Source of the DNA: Carex sylvatica
Taxonomy: Eukaryota; Streptophyta; Magnoliopsida; Poales; Cyperaceae
Assembly: GCA_964058845.1 (NCBI GenBank)
Contig: CAXKVR010000723.1
Location: 1-20,000 of the forward strand
DNA length: 20,000 nucleotides
Reading direction: 5' to 3'
In this document: piece after piece, positions 1 to 9,500 of the stretch
Layout of the letters: each line of letters starts with the position of its first letter
Position numbering within the stretch: the stretch's first letter is position 1
The notes under the pieces: model-generated
Database searches by the model: none
Seen by the model: only the letters and a program-made list of their open reading frames with translations
What the model was told of the DNA's origin: nothing
Translations under genes and position numbers: made by a program

Positions 1-515
1 GAATATTGTACATTCAGGGGTTGCTTTAATTTTTAATATTACCTTTTTTTATGGCTTATCTGTTGTATTGGTATAAATGCATCATGACAGTCTGGTTATT
101 CTAAATAGGCTTATTTTGATACTGCATTTTAAGAAAGAACAGAGAGATATATGTATATTTAATCTCATTAATTGATGTGACATATGTAAAAGATAAATTG
201 AAATGATTTTAGAAATCATTTAATGTGACAAATGAAAACTCACCGTCTTTATAAATTTGACAAGAGAAGAATTTTTAATTTTAATTTTTCGTTTTGCATA
301 AGATTTAAAATTAAAAAACAAGTAAAAAAAATGCAACAAAAATTATTCAATCTAAGCTTATACAAATTGGATTTATTATTGGGATGATTCATAAATTAAA
401 CTCAAAAACATGTAAACATACATGCATTCTAATTTTTGTATGATTTATAGATGTGTGTATGTATGCATATATAATATAATATATGTGTAGGTGGCTAAGA
501 GCTGCACTGAAATAA
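1..515. other. AT-rich intergenic DNA, nothing recognised
   Basis: Strongly AT-rich sequence with homopolymer and TA-rich runs (for example 455-485) and no open frame or motif I can assign. It may be distal upstream sequence of the gene at 1831, or intron or intergenic DNA of something outside the window. Confidence 0.5.
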
Positions 516-794
516 GAGGGGGAAATCAGTCTGGATATGTGGACTGATCCCTTTAGTGCAATGGGGACAGGTGTTCCGGGATATCTCTCAGCTTTCCTTC
601 TGGTTCACCCTTATGACGGACTTACGATTCATAATCAGCCTATCGGGGTTTTATTGATTGTAGGGATGTTTAGTGCCTCCGGGCGCAAGTCCCCTCTGTT
701 AATTACATCAGATGACATTTTGGGTCAGTATCGAATACCTCATTCATTCCGGGATTTACGCATATTTTGGTGTAAACTGGGTAATTGGAGCTGA
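516..794 (+). other. Unassigned open frame of about 93 codons (ATG at 537)
   Basis: This stretch is richer in GC than its surroundings and stays open from 516 to a TGA at 792-794, with an ATG at 537 giving 85 residues (starting MWTDPFSAMG). I do not recognise the protein, see no domain, and find no adjoining exon. It is preceded by a possible splice acceptor (GTGTAG, 485-490), so it could be an exon remnant of an old gene or transposon. A chance open frame is equally possible. No function is proposed. Confidence 0.2.
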
Positions 795-1684
795 CATAGT
801 CTCTCATGTAAGGTTTATTTGATCATTTGGTAGGTTCTCGGTTAGTTTAGACATGATTCGGATATTTATTCTGGTCCTATATGCATATGCATTTAATATT
901 TTTAAGACATGTGAATATGCAAAAAATATCATTTATATGATTTATATTGAAGAAAATATGCTTGACATCATTTCTATATTTTTAATTATAAAAATATATC
1001 AGGAGAGGGGTATTTTAGTCATTTTAGATTACGGCAGAAGCTTGGACATATCCAATTACTACTTAGAATTGTAGAGAATTGAATTTGGATTAATTTGGAA
1101 CTGGTTTGAGTCGATTTGGACTTGAAACAAAGAAGCTATGACAAAAAATGACTGAAAATAACTTGTTTGTGAAATTTTTTGTACTTCTAGGGATCTATTT
1201 ATAAATTTTTAGAGACATGAGGCTGTAATTTGAGCTTTTGACAGGGTCTGGAATGAAAATTGGGTTTCCAAGCACCTATTTGAAGGGCTTTCTGCTAATT
1301 TTAAATAGTCAGAGAGGTTTATATGCAAAAAGGTTTTATTTAACCGTTTCTGGACTTTAAGATTTGTACTGAGGCATCAAGATTTGAGTTTCAGTCCTTT
1401 GAGTTATGCACTGGGTCTCTGGATTTAAGTCATTGGGCTTTGAGATTAGTGCTGAATAAGATCGGATCAATGGGTTTTCAGGTTTGGGCTTCGGCTTTAA
1501 TAAGTGCACTGGGCCTTTGATCAATGTGCAGAATCTCAGATTTCAACTTATGGGCTTTAAGAATCGTACTGGATATTTAATCGAATTAAACAGATTGACA
1601 AGTGGTCCCTATATGTCAGTAGGCGATAGATTGAATGAGTTTGAATTCAGGCCATTTGATCAAATGGGTACATCAAGATTTATG
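795..1684. other. Intergenic DNA with degenerate TGGGCTTT-like phrases
   Basis: 795-1080 is AT-rich and featureless. From about 1350 to 1580 a loose phrase of the form TGG(A/G)CTTT-AGAnT-GTACTGG recurs near 1352, 1434, 1486 and 1551, at uneven spacing of 50-80 bases. This looks like decayed tandem or dispersed repeat DNA. A TGGGCC site (near 1511) falls inside it. No convincing gene is present. Confidence 0.35.
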
Positions 1685-1796
1685 CAGACCCGATAGGCCT
1701 AGGGTTCTTTCTTACAAGGCGAGGGTTTGAACGTCCGACCGGCTCCGTCCACGCCAGGCGCCAGCCCTAAACACTTTCTTTTCAATTTCCCCCCCA
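1685..1796 (+). promoter_or_regulatory. Probable promoter/5' UTR of the Apollo-like gene, telo-box-like motifs
   Basis: GC content rises sharply just before the coding start. Three sequences resembling the plant telo-box (telomere-repeat type AAACCCTA) lie within 75 bases: TAGGGTT at 1700-1706, AGGGTTT at 1722-1728 and CCCTAAA at 1765-1771. Such boxes are known in promoters of plant replication and translation genes. That they regulate this gene is inference. No clear TATA box was found, so the transcription start is not placed. Confidence 0.35.
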
Positions 1797-1830
1797 CCTT
1801 CCTTCCTTCCTTCCTTCCTTCCTTCCTTCC
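1797..1830 (+). repeat. (CCTT)8 microsatellite directly before the start codon
   Basis: Eight perfect CCTT units (1797-1828) followed by CC run straight into the ATG at 1831. It makes the end of the 5' UTR a pure pyrimidine tract, and its length is likely to vary between individuals. Confidence 0.9.
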
Positions 1831-3781
1831 ATGTCTCGCTCTCCCTCTCCCTCTCCCGTGGGGGGAGGGTTAATCTCCGTGGACCGGTGGACCGATTCCA
1901 GCCAGGTTTACTTCCTCACCCACCTGCACTCGGACCACACGCAAGGCCTCTCCGTTCACTGGTCACGCGGCCCCCTTTTCTGTTCTCCTATCACCGCCCG
2001 CTTACTCCTCTCCAAGTTCAAAGGCTTTGACGCCTCTCTCATCAGATATCTCGAGGTTGGCTCCACCCACACATTCTCTCTCATCTCTCCGCTCAATGGT
2101 GGTGACGTTGAGGTTCGTGTCACCCCAATCGATGCAAATCATTGTCCAGGTTCGTATTGCACCCAATTTGGGCATTTCGTCGAACACTTTGGGTGTGCTA
2201 TAGACTATGGAACTTGACCATGATCGAGATGGATTTAGCTTCTATCGTCAAATAGCATGGAAAATTCCTTATTTTGTTAATTTCAGGGGGAGGTTTTAGC
2301 TATGTTGGTAATTTCCTGATAAGGATTCAAAATAGCAAGTTGAAAAATTCAACAAATAATTTTATTATCAGAAAGTTGATAATATTACTTCTACAGTTGT
2401 ACTAATTATCCAAAGCAAGTGCTGTACCAGACCAGACCAGACCTTGTGGTACATTACCAATTTATAGCTTTACCTTCTATTTCGGCATTTTGGAACATCA
2501 TACTAATTAGTACAGTAACACATTGCAATATGGTTACGTATTTTTTCTTTGTTTAAATTTTGAAGATGAGAAAACATGTTTTGCTTTTTCCTAGTACAGA
2601 AAATCAGGATAATATACTTGATTCTTTCAAATAAATAAACAAACAAGAAGATGTATGCTGATTTGTACTATTCCAAGTTTATAAAAGTTAATTTGAAAGG
2701 AATGAATGTTTGTGTGGACAGGATCGGTAATGTACCTGTTTCAAGGTGAGTTAGGATGTGTACTTTATACAGGTGACTTTCGCTGGGAACTGACATCTGA
2801 GAGGGCAAAATTATCAAAGAGCACGCTCCTTGATGCACTCAATGGAGAGAAAGTGGATATCCTCTACTTGGACAACACTTACTGCAATCCATGCTTCTCC
2901 TTTCCCTCTCGTAAAGATGCAGCTCAGCAGGTTCATTACTATTTTCATTTTGCACAGCCTTCATACCTTAAACACTAACTAATTAAACTGTGATGCCATA
3001 ATGTAGGTGGTTGATATAATACAAAAGCACCCTCATCATGAGGTTGTAATTGGAATCGATTCACTTGGCAAAGAACATCTCTTGCTTCACATATCAGAAT
3101 CTCTCAAAACCAAGGTTAAATATTATGTCAACTCATTTTTCTTTCCTTTTCTCGGTTCTTATTGTAATTTCATTCTACCCACATTTCTCTTCCATACAGA
3201 TTTGGGTCTGGCCAGAGCGTTTAGAAATATTAGATCTTCTTGGACTTGATGAAATATTTACAACTGACACAAGCCAAACTCGAATTCGAGCTGTTCCACG
3301 ATACAGCATAACACAGAATAACCTAGAATCTTTAAATACAATGTACCCTACAATTGCAATAATGCCAACTGGCCTTCCTTGGTCCCAAAATTCCCCTGAG
3401 AAGGGTGCATACACTGTGCGATACACTGCTCATTCCAGCTACTCAGAATTAGAAGAATTCATGAAGATTATAAGACCGTCAATTGTTATCGGTATTGTTT
3501 CTTCATCCTTTTGCCTTATTAACCCAAAGCATCATTTTGCGGAGATGTGTGATGTTATCAGTTCTTCAACAAAAGGGCATAATCTGCATTTTAAAGTGAT
3601 GAAGGGTTCACATGGATTCAAGTTGAGAAAGAAAGAAGGGAAAGGAAAGGTGCTTGCAAGTGTGCGAAGGAGTAGAGTTAATATTGTGAGAAAAGAGAGA
3701 AGGGGTGTGAAGATTGAGGAATGCGATGAGATTTGCACATCCGATTTTGAGGTACGAATTGGGTCCGATTGGAGTTCATGA
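1831..3781 (+). CDS. SNM1B/Apollo-like DNA cross-link repair nuclease (metallo-beta-lactamase, beta-CASP), 4 exons
   Basis: Exons 1831-2149, 2722-2930, 3007-3114 and 3200-3781 join in frame through GT-AG introns to give 405 residues. The fold is a zinc-dependent metallo-beta-lactamase with a beta-CASP/DRMBL region, as in SNM1/Apollo/Artemis nucleases, which trim 5' DNA ends in cross-link and break repair, presumably in the nucleus. Visible active-site motifs are HLHSDH (H31, H33, D35, H36), HCPGS (H104), YTGDFRW (D125), LYLDNTY (D157, beta-CASP motif A), YTAHSS (H290, motif B) and a valine at about 312 in the IGIVSS stretch (motif C, the value typical of SNM1-type DNA nucleases). The chosen ATG lies 13 codons before the conserved LISVDRW start, and an upstream in-frame alternative is unlikely across the CCTT tract. 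A basic, lysine/arginine-rich tail follows about residue 345. Apollo-like rather than Artemis is judged from the short length and N-terminal wording. Substrate and telomere role are not shown by sequence. Confidence 0.88.
2150..2721 (+). other. Intron 1 of the Apollo-like gene
   Basis: A 572-base AT-rich intron. The donor is CAG|GTTCGT and the acceptor GGACAG. It splits the glycine codon of the HCPGS metal-binding motif, and the joined frame restores the motif exactly, which fixes both sites. It holds a short (ACCAG)n-like run near 2427-2445 and no gene. Introns 2 (2931-3006) and 3 (3115-3199) are short and in phase 0. Confidence 0.85.
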
Positions 3782-3806
3782 GACTGAATCGAGTTCATGA
3801 GACTGA
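3772..3806 (+). repeat. 19-bp tandem duplication across the stop codon
   Basis: The 16-base word GAGTTCATGAGACTGA occurs at 3772-3787 and again at 3791-3806, a period of 19. The TGA stop of the Apollo-like gene (3779-3781) lies in the first copy. Confidence 0.8.
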
Positions 3807-3922
3807 TTGTTCTTTTTGTGTTTAGTAATTGAATGATCCTTTTCTTTTTCTTAAAATAGTAACTGATTGAAACATTATCTAAGTTTTCAGTGTAACACAT
3901 TTCTTACTTGCAAATCTATGGA
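3782..3922 (+). other. 3' UTR/downstream flank of the Apollo-like gene
   Basis: T-rich sequence between the stop codon and the start of the TIR element. No canonical AATAAA is present, so the poly(A) site is not placed. The DNA element starts only about 145 bases past the stop, so the native 3' end may be altered by it. Confidence 0.4.
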
Positions 3923-3925
3923 TAA

Positions 3926-3963
3926 GAGCATCTCCATTGGTGCAATTGATTTGCAATTGCAAA
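3926..3963 (+). repeat. Left terminal inverted repeat of the DNA element
   Basis: Starts GAGCATCTCCATTGG. It matches the inverted right end at 14 of the first 15 bases, then shares CAATTGCAAA after a small offset. A subterminal echo of the GCAATTGCAAA word recurs at about 4023-4037. Confidence 0.65.
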
Positions 3964-4129
3964 CAACTGTCAAAGAATAATTGAAATTAATTCAATTTCT
4001 TAATTGCAAAACTTCCACATTGATGCAATTGCAAATCAATTTTTTTAGCACCACATCACCCCGAATTGACCCTTCCTTTCTCAGCGACTCGAGCGATTTA
4101 ATAAAACTTTTCTCCGCCTTCTCTATACT
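3964..4129. other. Left internal part of the DNA element, non-coding
   Basis: AT-rich with subterminal repeats of TTGCAATTGCAA type. I see no gene. It ends at the 10-base word that flanks the LINE poly(A) tail. Confidence 0.5.
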
Positions 4130-4619
4130 ATGTCCATCATTTTTTTTTTTGACTTCAAAAGCCCGTAGGCATATATTTATTCACCAAAATCTAAGCTGTT
4201 ACATAGTTGGCTGTGAGGCTTTGTGAGAGAGAAAAAAAAACTACCCAGCATATGCTAAAATATGACAGAAAAATTAAGCTCTGGACATGAGGTAAGTAAA
4301 ACCCGTATGATTCAGATTTTCCCTCCTACCTACTATAGCTAAAAGATCAGCCACAACAATATGACAACGATCTATATGCTTGCAATTACATGAGGGTCTT
4401 TCCCTAAAGAATTCACACGAGAATAGGATCTCAGCTTGAGCGGTCCAGTCGACATTTAGAGGGGGTTCTAGTGCTATAGATGTCTTTGCCAAAGATTGGT
4501 TCTGTCATGAAGATGAAAAAGGAGTAGCACGATCCTTTAAACCATTCAAAAGCTCCTTTAAGAGCCATAGCTTCAGCTTGAATTGGGCTGCAGGCCTTGA
4601 ACCTTACTGATTGGTACAC
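4130..4619 (-). pseudogene. 5'-truncated LINE 3' end with RNase H-like domain (major part)
   Basis: On the minus strand the sequence reads as the end of a LINE ORF2 with an RNase H-like (RVT_3) domain. SPIQAEAMALKGAFEW lies at about 4592-4545 and the closing IDRCHIVVADLLA block at about 4378-4340, with a TAA stop near 4275. The two blocks are in different frames, with a one-base shift near 4490-4495, so the copy is dead. A 3' UTR follows with AATAAA (complement at 4176-4181) and an 11-base poly(A) (T run 4140-4150), typical of target-primed retrotransposition. The flanking word ATGTCCATCA (4130-4139) resembles ATGCCCATCA at 15444-15453, a possible target duplication. The Athila element interrupts the domain at 4619/15410. 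A host RNase H-domain gene is a weaker alternative because of the tail. Confidence 0.6.
4615..4619. repeat. Target-site duplication, left copy (TACAC)
   Basis: TACAC immediately before the 5' LTR, matched by TACAC right after the 3' LTR. Five bases is the usual duplication for Ty3/gypsy integrases. Confidence 0.93.
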
Positions 4620-4784
4620 TGATAAGCATAAATTATATACACATTTAATCTAGATTTTATTATGAAATAACACCAATTGTCTTGTATTTATTATGTAAAA
4701 TGATCAAAATACACCTAGAATCAAGTTATTGCAGTTATTTGGCTTTTCTATGCAGGAAATACTGCAAAATAGCAAAAATACCCT

Positions 4785-5077
4785 CCAGTGCGGATCAACC
4801 ACCCGCACTGCGGATCAATCCAGCCGCACTCGTGGCGCAGAGGAAAAGTCCGAGCCTAGTGCGGACGCACTGAGTCCAGTGCGGATGAGCCCATCCGCAT
4901 TCAGGACTTGGCCAAATTTCGGCAACTTCAGAAGAGCAGATTCCACCCGCAGTGCGGGTCATCCATCCGCAGTTCCATCCGCACCCAGATAAAATTGCAG
5001 AAGTTAAATAAGGAAACTTGTTCCAGTGCGGGTGAAGCCACCCGCAGTGCGGGTCATCCATCCGCACTGGACCCGCA
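4785..5077 (+). repeat. GC-rich inverted mini-repeat cluster in U3 of the 5' LTR
   Basis: At least ten copies or half-copies of AGTGCGG(A/G)T or its reverse complement lie within 293 bases, in both orientations. Examples are 4785-4795, 4802-4816, 4824-4830, 4858-4865, 4876-4887 facing 4892-4900, 4946-4958, and 5023-5033 facing 5060-5070. Several pairs can fold as hairpins. The same cluster is at 13740-14032 in the 3' LTR. The GC content stands out against the AT-rich LTR. Confidence 0.85.
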
Positions 5078-5235
5078 GAAAGCCAATAACTGCCCGGTTT
5101 GACAGTTTTTCTATATTTAGCGCACCAGGAACGCGTTTTTACTGCCAGAAATACACTTACTTGCCAGGGAAGTAATGCTAAACAGAGCACCCACTAACCC
5201 CACCTTCTAGCCTCTAAATCGGGCATAATCCTTGG

Positions 5236-5246
5236 CTATAAAAGGG
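5236..5246 (+). promoter_or_regulatory. TATA box of the 5' LTR promoter
   Basis: CTATAAAAGGG. It is the only strong TATA box in the LTR and should start element transcription about 25-35 bases downstream (near 5265-5275), which would begin the R region. Confidence 0.75.
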
Positions 5247-6455
5247 AGAGTTCTACATCCACCAAGGGGCATCTAATCTCTCATCATCAAATCTCACATC
5301 AACCAACACACCATCATTCTCTCTTTACACACACTTAGCGATAAATTCTGGAGGAAGGAAAGCTTTCAAGCGAGGAGAAGAAGGATTTCCGGAGCAAGAT
5401 TCGGCAAGATAGAGGGCTTTGATTTGTCAAAGGGTGTAATCATTTTCTTTCATTTGATTTCTTCTTACTTTGCCAATTTTTGTAATGGACCTCTCCAAGA
5501 GTGAGTAGTTCTCTCTCTAGGGGTTTAGGTCATCATGCATGAACTTGTTTAATTATATTTATTCGGTTATACTGTTTTTATTATGATTGTTTGATTTAAT
5601 GGTAATTTCTGTGAATTATTCTTTATGATTTCATATACTTGAAATTCAAGTACCATGTTAGCTTTAATGAATTAAAGTAGCTAGAAATCGTGCTATGTCC
5701 TGTTTTTCCGCTTTAATCATTAAACCCCAGCATAGGTCAAGTAATCCACCCTGTATCAATCAAATCATAAAGGTATAGGATATCTTATTAACACTAGGAT
5801 ATAAACCGGATCTCCAGAAATTAGAGTTAGGGTTTTGGTGAGGTAGGTATTTCTGAAGTCAAACTCCTAATTTGGACACCTAGATTGATTAAGTATTGAT
5901 ATGTATTTTGTGTGAACGTGATTGTTAAATATCCCTTTAGGATGGTGACAGCCCTAAAATTCGAGGAAAATTAACCCAACCCACCAAAATACTTATATCA
6001 ATAATTAATTGAAATAGGCTAACATATTAGGTTAGAAACCTCATTTAAATCAAACATGAATATAAACAAACCGAATAGATAGAATTAGCAAGGGATTGTG
6101 GACCAAAGACCCCTAGATCTTCTCAACTTGAAAAGCAAACCAATATTTCTTTCTTTCATTTCATTTACATCTATTGTTTACTATTCCTTATTCTCGGGTA
6201 TTGAACCCAACCTTTAGGATTACTTAAACAAACCCCCCCTTTACTTTACTTTATTGCACTTTACTTTTATTTACTGAAATTAATTATTTAGGGTTTAAAA
6301 CTAAGTATTTTCCATACTCTCTGTGGATCGATACCTCAAATACTACTTTGATATAATTGTGCACTTGCAATTTGACTCAAAAGAATTTAAGGTTTAAAAG
6401 GTACATCTTATTGTACTGAAACTTTTTAGCGTACCCTTTACGCGCATCAAGTTTT

Positions 6456-6473
6456 TGGCGCCGTTGCCGGGGA
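6456..6473 (+). promoter_or_regulatory. Primer-binding site, tRNA-Asp
   Basis: TGGCGCCGTTGCCGGGGA lies six bases after the 5' LTR and is complementary to the 3' end of plant tRNA-Asp (GTC) with CCA. This is the usual Athila primer. Confidence 0.9.
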
Positions 6474-6532
6474 GTATTAGGTTAAATACTTAGTTTTTAC
6501 TTTAATAATTTATTTCATATTTTCTTTGTTTT

Positions 6533-6554
6533 CTAACCTAATCTTCTTTTTCAG
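6533..6554 (+). promoter_or_regulatory. Splice-acceptor-like site just before the gag start
   Basis: A branch-point-like CTAAC (6533-6537), a T/C-rich tract and CAG (6552-6554) sit six bases before the gag ATG. It resembles a strong plant 3' splice site. Whether it is used is unknown. Confidence 0.35.
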
Positions 6555-6560
6555 CGTTCT

Positions 6561-9500
6561 ATGAGCTTTGGGAGAACCCCTTTAGGAACACTTAATTTAG
6601 AAGAAGAAGAATACTCAAGCATGGCAACTATACCCATCAATGCCAATACCAACCCAATGTTCGAGGAAATCCATCATGATGGACCGGAGAACCGAGATGA
6701 TCTATCCGTTCATAATGGTAGCTCAAACGTACGAGGACTATCACAAAACAACAACAATGGTCCTAACAATGGCTACAACAATAACAACAACAACGGAAAT
6801 GGCCGTCAACACAACCACGGACACCGCTTTGGCTTCATTCCTCATGGCCAAGATCCGCGAGACATCAAGCCATCCCTCATCCACCTACTAGGCCAAAGTC
6901 AATTTGGAGGAGCACAAAACGAAGACCCACATGCTCATTTGGCGGTCTTTGAAGAACATTGTGGCACTTTCGCTCGAGAAGGAGATGAGTTAGACAACCT
7001 CAAACTCAAGTGCTTCCACCTATCCCTCCGAGACAGTGCGAGAACATGGTTGAGGACTGTCAACCGAGACAACATAGATACATGGGACGACATGGAGAAG
7101 CTATTTCTAGGGAAATACTTTCCTCCATCGAAGACCCAACATTTCCGGTCGAAAATCACGACGTTCAAGCAAGCAGAGGGGGAGTCTTTGACTGAGGCAT
7201 GGGACCGATGGGCGGAGCTCCAACGCTTGTGCCCTAACCATGGCCTTGATATGTGGTTACTCTTTCAATTCTTCTTTGGAGGTTGTACCATAACGACTAA
7301 AACTCATTTAAATTCGGCCGCAGGGGGCAACATGTCACGTATGAATCCGACACAAGCCATGGCAATGATCGAAGACATGGCGATCAACCAAAGGGAATGG
7401 ACGGCCGAGCGAGGAGGACGAGCTCAAAACATGCCGGGAATCATGCAAGTAGACGAGGTTACCGCCTTGAGAGCCCAAATGGAGGCCTTACAACATCAAA
7501 TGGCACAAATGCACAACGCAAAATCCGTGACCAAGATGACTCCATGCGGCATATGTGGAGAGGCGACTCATCTTACCGCCGATTGCCACGCCCTTCAAGA
7601 TGGAGACGGGGTAGAACAAGCGAACGCCATGTTCTACAATCAAGGAGATAAGAGGAATGACCCGATCTACAATAAGGTTAGGCAAAATGATAAATTCAAT
7701 TCAAATTCTTATAACCCTAACACAAGGTGGAACCATCCGAACTTCAATTGGCGGACCGAAAACGATAACTCCAACCAATACCAAGGTAATTCGAACCAAT
7801 ACCAAAACCGGTTAAACCAAAACTCCTACCAAAATCCCTCTCCAATCAATGATATACAAAAGATGTTGCAAGAGATGAGAACCGAACAAAAAGACTTCAT
7901 TACCTACCAAAGGAACACCAACACGGATGTTTCGGATTCTTTGAGGGATTTGAAGAAGAAGTTTGAGTTCTTGGACACCAAGACCTCAATGCTAGAAACA
8001 CAAGTTGCACAACAAGCGTCTTCATCCTTTCGACAACAAGGCACACTACCGGGCAAGCCGGACATCAACCCTAGGGAGCAAGCAAAGGCGATAACTTTGA
8101 GGAGTGGCACGGGATACGAAGGACCTAAGATGCCGACCATTGAAGAGCAACAACAACCACCAAATGATGCACAACAACCTCCGACTCCTCTCAATGCGGA
8201 TACACCGGCATCAAAAGAACCTCAAGAACCGGGTAATTCTATCCCGGCTAAGGTAAAACCAATTGAAACACTCAAGTATGTTATACCACAAAGGTTTATA
8301 CCATTCCCTCAAAGGTTAGTAAAACACAAGCTTGACCAACAATATGCCAAATTTGTAGAACACCTCAAGAAATTGAACATCACCATCCCTTTTACCGAGG
8401 CAATTACTCAAATGCCCTCTTATGCAAAATTCTTGAAAGACATATTATCTAACAAGAGAGCAATTGAGGAAGTTGGCACGGTATCCCTTAATGAGGAGTG
8501 TAGCGCTCTCTTCTTAAACAAGCTACCTCCGAAGTTAAAGGACCCGGGGAGCTTTGCAATCCCTTGTGTAATTGGTGATACCAAATTTGAGAGGTGTCTA
8601 TGTGATTTAGGCGCAAGTGTGAGCCTTATGCCAAAGTCCGTCTATCAAAGGCTAAATCTTAGTGAATTGAAACCCACAAGGATGTCACTTCAATTAGCCG
8701 ATAAGACGGTACGGTACCCCGAGGGGATTGCGGAAGACGTGATTGTTATGATAGGTAAATTCTTTGTTCCGGTAGACTTTGTGGTAGTTGAAATGGAGGA
8801 GGACACTCATACCCCTCTCCTATTGGGACGGGATTTTCTAACCACAGCCGATGCAAATATTAATGTCAAGGAAGGAAAAATATCATTTGACATTGGAGGT
8901 GAAAAGGTAAATTTTCATATGTTTAATGCCATTAAATATCCTTCAAATGATAACGATTCTATTTGTAGATTGGATGTTTTAGATTCCATTATAGCTACCC
9001 AGATGGAGGAAGAGATGGTGAATGAGCAACTGGACTCAGATCTAGAAGAAACCGGGTCCGAAAACGAAGAAATCGGTGAAAATTCCTCCCAGTGCGGATC
9101 ATCCATCCGCACTGCGGATGGTCCCAGCCGCACTAACCAACCAGAAGCTGCAGAACCAGCTGTCCAGTGCGTCCCAACTCCACCCGCACTGCGGATGGAG
9201 CACCCGCACTCTACGAAATTCGCGCAGATTTTTGTTGTTTCGAGCGATTCTGGAGCACCGAAGGTCGAACTAAAACCTCTACCACCTACCCTTCGCTATG
9301 AATACTTGGGGGAAGACGAGACATATCCGGTGATTGTCAATTCCGAGCTCAACAAAGATCAAACCGCGAGGCTTCTACATGAGCTTCGATTACATCGGAA
9401 GGCGATCGGATACACCATCGATGATCTAACCGGGGTAAGTCCATCTCTTTGCATGCATAGGATCCTTATGGAGGATGACCACAAACCCACAATTGAAGCA

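Larger units (their letters stand above)
4620..6449 (+). repeat. 5' LTR
   Basis: 1,830 bp starting TGATAAGCAT and ending GCGCATCA. U3 carries a GC-rich cluster of mini-repeats (4785-5077) and a TATA box at 5237. The 3' end carries the CTCTGTGGATCGATAC wording common in Athila LTRs (about 6318-6333). Short open frames inside the LTR are readings of the mini-repeats and are not called as genes. Confidence 0.97.

Noticed and set aside
3532..3900. 122-codon minus-strand frame
   Set aside because: It lies antisense to the conserved last exon of the Apollo-like gene and has no similarity I recognise.
4785..5077. CRISPR-like array
   Set aside because: The repeats are short, inverted, unevenly spaced and inside a plant LTR, with no repeat-spacer regularity or cas genes.
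4682..5190. Short open frames in the LTR (63, 87, 64 codons on plus; 131 on minus), repeated in the 3' LTR
   Set aside because: They are readings through the GC-rich mini-repeats, they overlap on both strands, and they have no known domain. They appear twice only because the LTR is duplicated.
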